From: Alphaproteobacteria bacterium
GTDB lineage: Bacteria > Pseudomonadota > Alphaproteobacteria > JAEULC01
DNA: 20,743 nucleotides
NCBI GenBank assembly: GCA_020851015.1
Contig: JADZDN010000031.1
Location: 1 to 20,743 of the forward strand
Direction: 5' to 3'
Shown: piece by piece, positions 7,158-14,766 of the stretch
Position numbering within the stretch: position 1 is the first letter of the stretch
How the letters are laid out: each line of letters begins with the position of its first letter
Translations under genes and position numbers: made by a program
Notes under the pieces: model-generated
What the model was told of the DNA's origin: nothing
The model's database searches: none
What the model saw: only the letters and a program-made list of their open reading frames with translations

Positions 7158-7478
7158 ATGAATGCCCCGCTGTCCGTAGTGCTTGCTGCCTACCGTGCCC
7201 GGCTGGAATCCATCTACGGTAGCCGGCTGCGACAGCTCATTCTCTTCGGTTCGCGTGCCCGGGGCGACGCGCGCGAGGATTCCGATATCGATCTGATGAT
7301 CGTGCTCGACGGGCCGATCGACCACGGGGCAGAGACGCGACGCACGGGCCCCGCAACCACCGACGTCGATCTTGCCTATGGCGTAGATATTTCACGATCG
7401 TTCGCGAATCCGGCAGAAATGGCGTCGGATAGGCATCTGTTCTACCGCACGGTTCAGCAGGAAGGCCGGCCTGTTTGA
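7158..7478 (+). CDS. MNT-type minimal nucleotidyltransferase (MntA-like antitoxin)
   Basis: Small protein of 106 aa with the nucleotidyltransferase signature ILFGSRARGDAREDSDIDL (residues 28-46): G31-S32, the metal-binding pair D43 and D45, and a candidate third Asp in the TDVDL segment (D69/D71). In HEPN-MNT toxin-antitoxin modules the MNT protein is the antitoxin and inactivates the HEPN RNase by adding AMP groups to a tyrosine. It overlaps the next gene by four bases (TTGA), so the two are translationally coupled. ATG 7158 is preferred; GTG 7140 in frame would put the start inside the palindrome. Third codon positions are visibly less GC-biased than in the flanking tlyA and dxs, suggesting later arrival. 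Family call is secure; function is known of relatives, not shown here. Confidence 0.9.
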   Translation: MNAPLSVVLAAYRARLESIYGSRLRQLILFGSRARGDAREDSDIDLMIVLDGPIDHGAETRRTGPATTDVDLAYGVDISRSFANPAEMASDRHLFYRTVQQEGRPV

Positions 7479-7861
7479 GCACGGATCAGGAGCTCCTGCT
7501 TGCTAAGGCGATCAAGAGCCGCGATGCCGCGCAATCCTTGCTCGGCAACGGCTATGTCGACGCAAGCATCTCGCGCGCCTACTACGCGATGTTCAATGGT
7601 GCGAGAGCGGTTCTGTTGGAACAGGGGCTGCGGTTCAAGCCACACAGTGCGACTCATTCTGCTTTTGGCACCGAGGTGATCCTCAAGAACATCCTGCCCA
7701 AGCACTTGCATACCTGGTTGATCGATGCTTGGAATGACCGCGTCGTCGTCGACTATGACGTTCGCCGCGAATTGACGCTTGAGGATGCAAGAGCGCATGT
7801 GGAGAACGCCGCAGGCTTCCTGGATGCCGTTCAAGCATTCCTCCTGCGGGCACGATCCTGA
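7475..7861 (+). CDS. HEPN-domain protein of the UPF0332 type (HepT-like partner of the MNT gene)
   Basis: Helical protein of 128 aa. SRAYYAMFNGARAVLLEQG (residues 33-51), KPHSATHSAFG and DRVVVDYD are hallmarks of the HEPN/UPF0332 family that pairs with MNT proteins. The start is TTG, overlapping the upstream stop by four bases, with GGAAGG about nine bases before it; the next ATG falls inside the conserved helix and would break the fold. HEPN toxins usually carry an R-x4-6-H RNase motif; I find only R53-x3-H57 and R53-x7-H61, so the nuclease motif is absent or altered. It may still be an RNA-binding or mildly toxic member. It ends just before a strong hairpin shared with the dxs 3' end. Confidence 0.87.
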   Translation: MSTDQELLLAKAIKSRDAAQSLLGNGYVDASISRAYYAMFNGARAVLLEQGLRFKPHSATHSAFGTEVILKNILPKHLHTWLIDAWNDRVVVDYDVRRELTLEDARAHVENAAGFLDAVQAFLLRARS

Positions 7862-7878
7862 CCGAATCCAAAATCAAA

Positions 7879-7906
7879 CGGCGCGGGACGTTGCCTCCCC
7901 GCGCCG
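7879..7906. terminator. Bidirectional intrinsic terminator between the HEPN gene and dxs
   Basis: CGGCGCGGG (7879-7887) and CCCGCGCCG (7898-7906) form a perfect 9-bp stem with a 10-nt loop. On the plus strand CTTGTTCTTG follows; on the minus strand GTTTGATTTTGG follows. It lies 17 bp after the HEPN stop and 26 bp beyond the dxs stop, so it can end both converging transcripts. Confidence 0.75.
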
Positions 7907-7932
7907 CTTGTTCTTGCGGATAGCCGAAAGTC

Positions 7933-9864
7933 TTACGCGCGCCGGTCCGCGGCGGCGGCCTCGACGTGGCCCAGCGCGCCGATCGCGGTCTGGACGATGT
8001 GCTGGGCGTTGAGCGCCGCCTCGTCGTACTGGAGCTGCGGCTTGTTGTGGTCCTGGAACTTGTCGGGCAGCACCATCGGGCGGATCTTCAGGCCCGCGTC
8101 GAGCGCGCCGATGGTCGCCAGGTAGTGCAGCACGTGGCTGCCGAAGCCGCCGATCGAGCCTTCCTCGATCGTGATCAGCACCTCGTGCTCCTTGGCCAGG
8201 CGGCGCACCAGCTCGGTATCGAGCGGCTTGTGGAAGCGCGCATCGGCCACGGTGGTCGACAGGCCGCGGGTCTGCAGCTCGTCGGCGGCCCTCAGGCATT
8301 CCTGCAGCCGCGTGCCATAGCTCAGGATCGCGATCTTGGTGCCTTCGCGGATGATGCGGCCCTTGCCGATCTCGAGCACCGAGCCGCGCTCGGGCAGCTC
8401 GACCCCCACGCCCTCGCCGCGCGGGTAGCGCAGCGCCGACGGGCGGTCGTTGATCGCGGCCGAGGTCGCCACCATGTGCATCAACTCGGCCTCGTCCGAG
8501 GCCGCCATCAGCACGAAGCCCGGCAGGCAGCCGAGATAGGCGCCGTCGAACGAGCCGGCATGGGTCTGGCCGTCGGCGCCCACCAGCCCGGCGCGGTCCA
8601 TCGCGAAGCGCACCGGCAGGTTCTGGATCGCCACGTCGTGGACGACCTGGTCGTAGCCGCGCTGCAGGAAGGTCGAGTAGATCGCGCAGAACGGCTTGTA
8701 GCCCTCGCAGGCAAGCCCAGCGGCGAAGGTGACGGCGTGCTGCTCGGCGATGCCCACGTCGAAGGTGCGCTGCGGGAACTTGTCGCCGAACAGGTTCAAG
8801 CCGGTGCCCGACGGCATCGCCGCGGTGATGGCGACGATCTTGTCGTCCTGCTCGGCCTCGGCGATCAGTCCCTTGGCGAACACGTTCTGGTAGTTCGGCG
8901 CGTTCGCCGGCGGCTTGTCCTGCTTGCCGGTGATAACGTCGAACTTGTTAACGCCGTGGTACTTGTCGGCCGACTTCTCGGCCGGGGCGTAGCCCTTGCC
9001 CTTCTGCGTCACCACGTGGATCAGCACCGGCCCGAGCTCGAGGTTGTCGCGCACGTTTTTCAGCACGGGCAGCAGGTGGTCGAGGTTGTGGCCGTCGATC
9101 GGGCCGACGTAGAAGAAGCCCAGTTCCTCGAACAGCGTGCCGCCGCCCATCACGATGCCGCGGGCGTATTCCTCGGCCTGCAGCGCGCGCTTGGTCAATT
9201 CTCGCGGCAGGATCTTCACCAGGTCTTCGCCGACATGGCGCAGCTTGTGGTAGGGCTTCGAGGACAGCACCTTCGATAGGTAGGCGTTCATCGCGCCCAC
9301 CGGCGGGGCGATCGACATGTCGTTGTCGTTGAGGATGACGATCAGGCGGCTGTCCATCGCGCCGGCGTTGTTCATCGCCTCGTAGGCCATGCCGGCCGAC
9401 ATGGCGCCGTCGCCGATCACGGCGATGCAGTGGTTCTTCTTGCCGTCCATGTCGCGCGCCACGGCCATGCCCAGCGCGGCGGAGATCGAGGTCGAGCTGT
9501 GCGCCGTGCCGAACGGGTCGTAGACGCTCTCGGAGCGCTTGGTGAAGCCGCTGAGGCCACCGCCCTGGCGCAGGGTGCGGATGCGGTCGCGCCGGCCGGT
9601 AACGATCTTGTGCGGATAGGCCTGGTGACCGACGTCCCAGATGATGCGGTCTTCGGGCGTGTTGAACACGTAGTGCAGCGCCGTGGTCAGCTCGACCACG
9701 CCGAGCCCGGCACCCAGATGGCCGCCGGTGACCGACACGGCGTCGACCAGTTCGACGCGCAGTTCGTCGGCGAACTGCCTGAGCTGGGTCTCCTTCAGCT
9801 TGCGCAGGTCCGCCGGCACCTTGCACTGATCGAGCAAGGGCGTCTTGCTGGTCTGGTCGGTCAT
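7933..9864 (-). CDS. dxs: 1-deoxy-D-xylulose-5-phosphate synthase
   Basis: Enzyme of 643 aa, normal length, that condenses pyruvate with glyceraldehyde-3-phosphate using thiamine diphosphate; it is the entry step of the MEP isoprenoid pathway. Seen: [14 protein letters not shown] (H49), [11 protein letters not shown] (H80), [10 protein letters not shown] (H122), the ThDP/Mg motif [18 protein letters not shown] from 151 to LNDN at 181, the catalytic-Glu segment [14 protein letters not shown], and the C-terminal transketolase domain ([16 protein letters not shown]). The start is ATG at 9864, preceded by a purine-rich GGGGATGAGG. It follows ispA with a 105-bp gap holding a hairpin, and is probably part of the xseB-ispA-dxs transcript. 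The unconserved tail after [11 protein letters not shown] is short. Confidence 0.98.
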   Translation of the reverse strand: MTDQTSKTPLLDQCKVPADLRKLKETQLRQFADELRVELVDAVSVTGGHLGAGLGVVELTTALHYVFNTPEDRIIWDVGHQAYPHKIVTGRRDRIRTLRQGGGLSGFTKRSESVYDPFGTAHSSTSISAALGMAVARDMDGKKNHCIAVIGDGAMSAGMAYEAMNNAGAMDSRLIVILNDNDMSIAPPVGAMNAYLSKVLSSKPYHKLRHVGEDLVKILPRELTKRALQAEEYARGIVMGGGTLFEELGFFYVGPIDGHNLDHLLPVLKNVRDNLELGPVLIHVVTQKGKGYAPAEKSADKYHGVNKFDVITGKQDKPPANAPNYQNVFAKGLIAEAEQDDKIVAITAAMPSGTGLNLFGDKFPQRTFDVGIAEQHAVTFAAGLACEGYKPFCAIYSTFLQRGYDQVVHDVAIQNLPVRFAMDRAGLVGADGQTHAGSFDGAYLGCLPGFVLMAASDEAELMHMVATSAAINDRPSALRYPRGEGVGVELPERGSVLEIGKGRIIREGTKIAILSYGTRLQECLRAADELQTRGLSTTVADARFHKPLDTELVRRLAKEHEVLITIEEGSIGGFGSHVLHYLATIGALDAGLKIRPMVLPDKFQDHNKPQLQYDEAALNAQHIVQTAIGALGHVEAAAADRRA

Positions 9865-9907
9865 GGCCTCATCCCCGATTGTTGCTCGGATGAAAATTGT
9901 CTACGGG

Positions 9908-9937
9908 CCGCCGCGTTCCCTCTGGCCACCGCGGCGG
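9908..9937. repeat. Strong stem-loop in the ispA-dxs gap
   Basis: CCGCCGCG (9908-9915) and CGCGGCGG (9930-9937) are perfect 8-bp arms around a 14-nt loop. In the minus-strand direction it comes after the ispA stop (9970) and before the dxs start (9864). A short T run (ATTTTC) follows only about a dozen bases later, so it may be a leaky terminator or an RNA-processing or stabilising element that sets the dxs:ispA ratio. Confidence 0.4.
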
Positions 9938-9969
9938 ACCGGCCCCCTATCGTCTGCCGCTGCCCTGCC

Positions 9970-10857
9970 TCAGGTCCGTCGTTCAACCACAAAGCGCGCA
10001 GCATCGCGCAACAGTTTCCCCTTTTCCCCACACAAATCAAGATGTTTTGCCGCCTGCTCGGCCAGCATGGCGGCCTGGGCGCGCGCCCGTTCGATGCCCA
10101 GGATCGATACGAAGGTGGCCTTGCCCGCTTCGGCATCGCGTCCGACCGACTTGCCGACCTCGGCCTCGCTGCCCTGGGCGTCCAGGAGGTCGTCGGCGAT
10201 CTGGAACGCCAGCCCCAGGTCATGCGCATAGAGCTGCAGGCGGTGGCGGATCTCCGTGGGCTGCTTGCCCAGAATGGCGCCGGCCTCGCAGCTCCAGGCG
10301 ATCAACTCGCCAGTCTTCAAACGCTGCAGTCGGGTGATGGAGCCCATGTCGAGCTTCATCTTTTCGGCCATCAGGTCGAATTGCTGGCCGCCGCACATGC
10401 CAAGCGCGCCCGCCGCATGCGCCAGGGACGCGATCAGGTCGCAACGCACCTGCGGGTCGCCATGGGTCTTGGGATCGGCCAGTACGCCGAACGCCTGGGT
10501 CAAGAGCGCGTCCCCCGCCAGCACCGCCGTCGCCTCGTCGAACTGCTTGTGGCAGGTGGGCTTGCCGCGCCGCAGATCGGCATTGTCCATCGCCGGCAGA
10601 TCGTCGTGAATCAGCGAATAGGTATGGACCATTTCGACCGCAGCGGCGGCACGCAGCGCGCAGCTTTCCGAAACGTTGAACAGGGACGCGCCCTGGATCA
10701 CCAGGAACGGCCGCAAGCGCTTGCCCCCCGCCATCGAGGAATAGCGCATCGCTTCGTAGAGCCGGTTTTCGGGTGCGTCGGTGTGTGGGATCAGGGACGT
10801 GAGAAGCGCGTTAACCTTCCCCGCCGCATCGGCCATGGCCGCATTCAAGTCGGTCAA
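9970..10857 (-). CDS. ispA: Farnesyl diphosphate synthase (short-chain trans-prenyltransferase)
   Basis: Protein of 295 aa that joins IPP to DMAPP and GPP to give farnesyl diphosphate. The first Asp-rich motif is the bacterial DDLPAMD form (D85-D91, with the two-residue insertion), followed by RRGKPTCHK; the second is DDLLDAQGSE. The residue five before the first Asp is Tyr80, the aromatic stop that limits product to C15. AGGKRLRP binds the diphosphate. The start is TTG at 10857, overlapping the xseB stop by four bases (TTGA), with GGGGAGAG immediately upstream; the first in-frame ATG (at 10836) would trim seven residues. Middle gene of xseB-ispA-dxs. Confidence 0.95.
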   Translation of the reverse strand: MTDLNAAMADAAGKVNALLTSLIPHTDAPENRLYEAMRYSSMAGGKRLRPFLVIQGASLFNVSESCALRAAAAVEMVHTYSLIHDDLPAMDNADLRRGKPTCHKQFDEATAVLAGDALLTQAFGVLADPKTHGDPQVRCDLIASLAHAAGALGMCGGQQFDLMAEKMKLDMGSITRLQRLKTGELIAWSCEAGAILGKQPTEIRHRLQLYAHDLGLAFQIADDLLDAQGSEAEVGKSVGRDAEAGKATFVSILGIERARAQAAMLAEQAAKHLDLCGEKGKLLRDAARFVVERRT

Positions 10858-11117
10858 GTCTCTCCCCGGTCCATTCCTGCTGGGCCCGCGCCCACGGCGC
10901 CGTCCGGACCCAGGCTGATCTTCTCGATCTTCATCTGCGCTTCGCGCAGCTTCGCCTCGCAGTGCCGTTTAAGCGCTGCGCCCCGCTCGTAGGACGCGAT
11001 CGCGTCGTCGAGCCGGCTCTTGCCGTCCTCCAGGCGGCGGACGATCTGTTCCAGCTCGGCCAGCGCGTCCTCGAAGCTCATCGCCGCGACGTCGCGCGGC
11101 AATTTGGCCTCGGCCAT
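10854..11117 (-). CDS. xseB: Exodeoxyribonuclease VII small subunit
   Basis: Protein of 87 aa, with the diagnostic SFEDALAELEQIVRRLEDG and LDDAIASYERGAALKRHCE helices. XseB forms coiled-coil filaments on XseA, making the exonuclease that trims single-stranded DNA ends. The start MAEAKLPRD (ATG, 11117) has a GAGGGGG run about nine bases upstream; longer in-frame extensions pass through the promoter and are not credible. It overlaps ispA by four bases, the usual order in alphaproteobacteria. The C-terminal tail after KISLGPDG is unconserved. Confidence 0.95.
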   Translation of the reverse strand: MAEAKLPRDVAAMSFEDALAELEQIVRRLEDGKSRLDDAIASYERGAALKRHCEAKLREAQMKIEKISLGPDGAVGAGPAGMDRGET

Positions 11118-11148
11118 GCCTGCAAACCCCCTCGGGAAAAGGCGGCGG

Positions 11149-11177
11149 AGTGTAGTCGGCCGACCCCGCCACCGCAA
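11149..11177 (-). promoter_or_regulatory. Sigma-70-like promoter for xseB-ispA-dxs
   Basis: On the minus strand TTGCGG (11177-11172) is followed after exactly 17 bp by TACACT (11154-11149), each matching four of six consensus bases. Transcription would start near 11142, giving a leader of about 25 nt before the xseB ATG. Position, spacing and lack of any competing start make it a fair candidate. Confidence 0.5.
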
Positions 11178-11217
11178 GCGGCCGGCAACCGCAAGCCAAC
11201 CAATTGATGTTGCTGGA

Positions 11218-11868
11218 TTAGAGCGGTGTAGCGGAACGCTGCGGCAGGCGCAGCTTGCGCCAGTGCTCGGGCCGGATCCGGCCCAGGAACGCGAACCGGC
11301 CGTCGCCCAGCGGCCGGAATACCGCCATCTCGCCCTCGTCGAGATGCACTTGCGCCAGTCGGTCCATCGGCGGGGAATGGCCGACCAGCACCTCGTTGCC
11401 CGGCCGCCCCGGCGCCGAGGACAACAGCAGGCGCAATTGCGGCAGGCGGGCCTGCTCCTCGGGCTCGTCCGGCTTGCCGCGCGACAGCAAAGCCAGGTCG
11501 ATCCGCGCCTGGCCGAAGGCGATCAGCCCGGTGTCCCGCGCGCGGCAGAACGGGCTTGTCCGCACCTCGGCGATCGGGATGCCCAGCCGCTCGACCCCAT
11601 CGCCGATCGTCTTGGCCATGCGCCGGCCGGCATCGCTGAGGTTGCGCTGGGTGGCGCAATTGTCGAAATCAACGCTGTCGGCGTCGGGCTTCTTCTCGGT
11701 TTCGCCGTGGCGCAGGTAGAGCACCATTCCGCCCTGGCGCAGCGCCGCGACCATCGCCGGCGACGGCGGCGGTCCCGGCTTGTGGTCGGCCGCCGCCAAG
11801 CCCGTCCCGCCCGACAGGATCAGGAGGGCCAGCAGGGCTGGATACGGGTTTATGCGGGTTGCAACCAT
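11218..11868 (-). CDS. Exported histidine phosphatase (phosphoglycerate-mutase-like fold)
   Basis: Protein of 216 aa. The N-terminus MVATRINPYPALLALLILSG followed by TGLAAA is a clear signal peptide, cleaved near residue 27, so the enzyme should act in the periplasm or be released. The phosphohistidine motif is LRHGETE (R53, H54, G55); the second catalytic region is EVLVGHSPPMDRL. Cysteines in FDNCATQRN and SPFCRARD could form a disulfide, in keeping with export. The family removes phosphate from diverse small molecules or proteins; the substrate is unknown. ATG 11868 is chosen because it starts the signal peptide directly; an in-frame GTG at 11895 would add nine residues. It is divergent from the TerC-family gene. 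Confidence 0.85.
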   Translation of the reverse strand: MVATRINPYPALLALLILSGGTGLAAADHKPGPPPSPAMVAALRQGGMVLYLRHGETEKKPDADSVDFDNCATQRNLSDAGRRMAKTIGDGVERLGIPIAEVRTSPFCRARDTGLIAFGQARIDLALLSRGKPDEPEEQARLPQLRLLLSSAPGRPGNEVLVGHSPPMDRLAQVHLDEGEMAVFRPLGDGRFAFLGRIRPEHWRKLRLPQRSATPL

Positions 11869-11886
11869 GGGGGCGAAGTCTATATC
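11859..11886 (+). promoter_or_regulatory. Possible promoter for the TerC-family gene
   Basis: TTGCAA (11859-11864), a 16-bp spacer and TATATC (11881-11886) give four of six matches in each box; transcription would start near 11893 and leave a leader of about 50 nt. The same TATAT core read on the minus strand lies directly upstream of the phosphatase ATG and may serve that gene too. Confidence 0.35.
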
Positions 11887-11945
11887 TCCCCGCACGTCGC
11901 TACCATCAAGTCCCTGTGAACAACCCCACGGATCCGTAAAGCAGC

Positions 11946-12578
11946 ATGTTCGACCTTGTCGCTCCCGGCGCGCTGGCCGCGCTGGGCGAGGTGATCCTGA
12001 TCGACCTGGCCCTGGCCGGCGACAACGCCGTCGTGGTGGGCATGGCGGCGGCCGGGCTGCCGGCCGAGCAGCGCCGGCGCGCCATCCTGATCGGCATCGT
12101 CGCCGCCACGCTGATGCGCGTGGTCTTCGCCGGCTTCACGACGCAGCTATTGCAGGTAATCGGCCTGGTGCTGGCGGGCGGCATCCTGCTGATGTGGGTG
12201 GCGTGGAAGATGTGGCGCGAGATCCGCGAGCATCGCACGCATGACAAGGAGCGCGGCGAGGCGGTGCTGGAAGGCAAACCGGTCGACGGCGCTCCGCCCA
12301 AGACCTTCCGCCAGGCGGTCACGCAGATCATGGTGGCCGACATCTCGATGTCGCTCGACAACGTCTTGGCCGTGGCCGGCGCCGCCCGCGAGCACGCCTG
12401 GGTGCTGCTGGTCGGCCTGGCGCTCTCGATCACGCTGATGGGCGCGGCGTCGACCCTGATCGCGCGGCTGCTGCAGCGCCATCACTGGATCGCCTATATC
12501 GGCCTGGCGATCGTGCTGTGGGTTGCGGTGCAGATGATCTGGGAAGGCGCGAACGAGGTGGCGGGCGCAGTGCAATAG
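11946..12578 (+). CDS. TerC/YjbE-family integral membrane protein (probable metal-ion transport)
   Basis: Protein of 210 aa with about six to seven membrane helices. Two acidic repeats inside helices mark the family: LIDLALAGDNAVVVG (D20, D26, N27) and VADISMSLDNVLAVAG (D132, D138, N139). A charged cytoplasmic loop lies between residues 88 and 122. TerC relatives export manganese or help load metal into exported proteins, and many protect against metal stress. I looked for the manganese-sensing yybP-ykoY riboswitch that often precedes them and did not see it in the 77-bp divergent gap. The ribosome site is weak. It converges with the methyltransferase gene, with 11 bp between stops and no terminator. 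Confidence 0.88.
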   Translation: MFDLVAPGALAALGEVILIDLALAGDNAVVVGMAAAGLPAEQRRRAILIGIVAATLMRVVFAGFTTQLLQVIGLVLAGGILLMWVAWKMWREIREHRTHDKERGEAVLEGKPVDGAPPKTFRQAVTQIMVADISMSLDNVLAVAGAAREHAWVLLVGLALSITLMGAASTLIARLLQRHHWIAYIGLAIVLWVAVQMIWEGANEVAGAVQ

Positions 12579-12589
12579 GCGCCGCTGGC

Positions 12590-13366
12590 TCAGTCCAGCC
12601 CCGCCCCGCCGCGCAGCACGGCTTCCGCCGCCGGCGTGAATTTTCCGTCATCGCCATGCAGCACCAGCCCCGCCAGAAGCTGGGCCGGCGAGCGCACGCC
12701 CTTGCGCGCGCGCAGGATGACGCGCCGCGCCGGCAGGCCCGCGCGCGGCCAGAAGGGGATCATCGTCACCTCGCCGCAGCGGCCATCCAGCGATGTCACC
12801 AGGTCGTCCATCCGGTCGGCGCGGTGCACCACCACCAGCCGCCCGCGCGGCTTCAGGAATTTCAGCGCCGCGTCGATCCAGGCCTCGAGGCCGAGTTCAT
12901 CCACCGTCGCCCGGCGCTTGGACGGGTCGGGCGGCCCATCCGCGGCACTGGCCGGATGGTAGGGTGGGTTGGTCATGACCAGGTCGAAGCCGCCGCGCGG
13001 CATGTCCGGCGGCGGCCGGCGCAGGTCGCCGACATGGACGATGATGCGCCGGTCCAGCCCGTTGGCCGAGACGTTCTCGGCGGCAAGCCGCGCCAGGGCC
13101 TGCTGCGCCTCCAGGCAGTCGACGCGGCAATCCGGCACGCGCGCCGCGAGGCACAGCGCCGCCGCGCCGACGCCTGCCCCCAGGTCGAGCACGCGGTCGC
13201 CGGCCGAGGCCGGCGTCGCCGCGGCCAGCAGGATCGGATCGATCGCCACGCGATAGCCCTTGGCTGGCTGGCGCAGCTTGATCCGGCCGTCGAGCAGGGC
13301 GCCATCGGTCGAAAGCCCGGGCGGCGCCTCCTCCTTGTCGCGGTCAACAACTAGGCGGGGTCGCAT
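12590..13366 (-). CDS. TrmN6/YfiC-like SAM-dependent N6-adenine methyltransferase
   Basis: Protein of 258 aa. The SAM-binding loop is VLDLGAGVG (residues 59-67) and the adenine-amino-methylating motif is NPPY at 133-136. The E. coli relative TrmN6 (YfiC) methylates A37 of tRNA1(Val); the start GYRVAIDPILLAAATP is the usual lead-in of this family. Its start lies 23 bp inside the upstream DUF2007 gene, in another frame, so the two are co-translated. Standing next to DUF2007 and divergent from a long-chain prenyl synthase gene is a common alphaproteobacterial arrangement. The exact substrate (tRNA or other) is inferred. Confidence 0.87.
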   Translation of the reverse strand: MRPRLVVDRDKEEAPPGLSTDGALLDGRIKLRQPAKGYRVAIDPILLAAATPASAGDRVLDLGAGVGAAALCLAARVPDCRVDCLEAQQALARLAAENVSANGLDRRIIVHVGDLRRPPPDMPRGGFDLVMTNPPYHPASAADGPPDPSKRRATVDELGLEAWIDAALKFLKPRGRLVVVHRADRMDDLVTSLDGRCGEVTMIPFWPRAGLPARRVILRARKGVRSPAQLLAGLVLHGDDGKFTPAAEAVLRGGAGLD

Positions 13367-13556
13367 CGTCGATCAACCGTCGGGCGGGCTGGTGGTCTTC
13401 GTCGTCGACCATGACGCGGCGCGCGATGGCGCCAATGGACCCTTCCACCGCGCTGGTATGCGCGTCCAGCACGACGCAAGGAATGCCGGAGCCGGCCAGC
13501 AGCGCCTGCGCCCAGGAAAGCACCACCAAATCGTTGCTGCGAATGACTTCCTTCAC
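13344..13556 (-). CDS. DUF2007 domain protein, 70 aa
   Basis: Small protein read from a GTG at 13556: VKEVIRSNDLVVLSWAQALL, then AGSGIPCVVLDAHTSAVEGS and IGAIARRVMVDDEDHQPARR. Relatives carry the same order of parts: a short strand, one helix, a strand with a buried Asp/His, the EGSIGA turn, a second strand and a closing helix. This is the DUF2007 ferredoxin-like fold, sometimes annotated as a putative signal-transducing protein; its function is not established. An AAGGATGG run about ten bases before the GTG supports the start. The long open frame running upstream of it is only the antisense of the prenyl synthase gene. It overlaps the methyltransferase gene by 23 bp. Confidence 0.85.
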   Translation of the reverse strand: MKEVIRSNDLVVLSWAQALLAGSGIPCVVLDAHTSAVEGSIGAIARRVMVDDEDHQPARRLIDDATPPSC

Positions 13557-13671
13557 GCGATCGGTCCATCCTTGGCACCGGTATATGCTGGGGCGCCACG
13601 GGGCATCGTCCGCTTGGCGGTCGGTGCCGTCAAGCACGCACAAGACAACCGGTCGCACCCGGGCTGCGACC

Positions 13672-13699
13672 TTGACCGGCGGGGGCGCTGGCTTATGCT
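13672..13699 (+). promoter_or_regulatory. Sigma-70-like promoter for the polyprenyl synthase operon
   Basis: TTGACC (13672-13677, five of six to consensus) and TATGCT (13694-13699, four of six) are separated by 16 bp. Transcription would begin near 13706, about 30 nt before the GTG start at 13737. This is the best promoter match in the 180-bp divergent gap and would drive the four-gene run that follows. Confidence 0.55.
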
Positions 13700-13736
13700 C
13701 CGGCCCTTGTATACCGACAATCGGGAGCCGGGTGGG

Positions 13737-14756
13737 GTGGCTGTCGTCGTCAATCTCGAGAGCGAACGCGCACGGGCCAGGACCTCGCTCGACGCACTGA
13801 CGGCCCTGGTGGCCGAGGACATGAAGCGCGTCAATGCGCTGATCGTCCAGAAGATGCACAGTCCCGTCGCGCTGATCCCGCAATTGGCGGGGCACCTGGT
13901 GGCGGCCGGGGGCAAGCGCCTCAGGCCCATGCTGACCCTCGCCGCGGCGCGGCTGTGCGGCTATCACGCCGACCGCCATATCGGCCTGGCGGCGGCCGTC
14001 GAGTTCATCCATACGGCGACGCTGCTGCACGACGACGTGGTGGACGAAAGCGAGCTGCGCCGCGGCCAGTCTTCGGCCAACGCGGTGTGGGGAAACAAGG
14101 CGAGCGTGCTGGTGGGCGATTTCCTGTTCAGCCGCGCCTTCGAGCTGATGGTGCAGGACGGCTCGCTGTCCGTGCTGGGAATCCTGTCGCACGCCTCGGC
14201 CGTGATCGCCGAGGGCGAGGTGCTGCAGCTCACCACCACCAACGACACGACGACCAGCGAGACCGCCTATCTCGACGTCATCCGCTCGAAGACCGCGCAG
14301 CTTTTCGCGGCCGCGTCGCGCATCGGGGCGGTCGTCGCCAGCCGCCCGAAGGCCGAGGAGGAGGCGCTCGACGGCTATGGCCTCAACCTCGGCATCGCGT
14401 TCCAGCTGATCGACGACGTGCTCGACTACTCCGCGCGCCAGGCCGAGCTGGGCAAGACCATCGGCGACGACTTCCGCGAGGGCAAGATCACCCTGCCGGT
14501 GATCCTGGCGTTCCGCCGCGGCAACGAGGAGGAGCGCCAGTTCTGGCAGCGCACCGTCGAGGCGATGGAACAGCGCGACGGCGACCTGGCGCGCGCGATC
14601 GACCTCATCAACAGGCACGGCGCGATGCGCGACACGATCGAGCGCGCGCGGCATTATGGTGCCATTGCCCGCGACTCGTTGGGCATCTTCCCGGACGGCA
14701 ACGAGAAACGCATCCTGCTGGACGTCGTCGACTTCTGCATCGAACGCGCGTATTGA
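13737..14756 (+). CDS. ispB: Long-chain all-trans polyprenyl (octaprenyl/decaprenyl) diphosphate synthase
   Basis: Protein of 339 aa that elongates farnesyl diphosphate to the C40-C50 chain of ubiquinone. The first Asp-rich motif is DDVVD (D99-D103) followed by ESELRRGQ; the second is DDVLDY (D226-D230). The residue five before the first Asp is Ala94, not an aromatic one, which leaves the chain pocket open and separates it from the short-chain IspA in this window. AAGGKRLRPMLTLAAA binds the diphosphate. The GTG start at 13737 (VAVVVNLESER) has GGGAG at 13723-13727; an ATG at 13695 would lie inside the predicted -10 box. Final chain length (C40 or C50) cannot be read from the sequence. Confidence 0.94.
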   Translation: MAVVVNLESERARARTSLDALTALVAEDMKRVNALIVQKMHSPVALIPQLAGHLVAAGGKRLRPMLTLAAARLCGYHADRHIGLAAAVEFIHTATLLHDDVVDESELRRGQSSANAVWGNKASVLVGDFLFSRAFELMVQDGSLSVLGILSHASAVIAEGEVLQLTTTNDTTTSETAYLDVIRSKTAQLFAAASRIGAVVASRPKAEEEALDGYGLNLGIAFQLIDDVLDYSARQAELGKTIGDDFREGKITLPVILAFRRGNEEERQFWQRTVEAMEQRDGDLARAIDLINRHGAMRDTIERARHYGAIARDSLGIFPDGNEKRILLDVVDFCIERAY

Positions 14757-14766
14757 GCGGCAACCC

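Noticed and set aside
11869..11945. yybP-ykoY (manganese) riboswitch ahead of the TerC-family gene
   Set aside because: Such genes often have one, but the gap is only 77 bp and shows neither the conserved purine-rich loops nor the expected paired helices.
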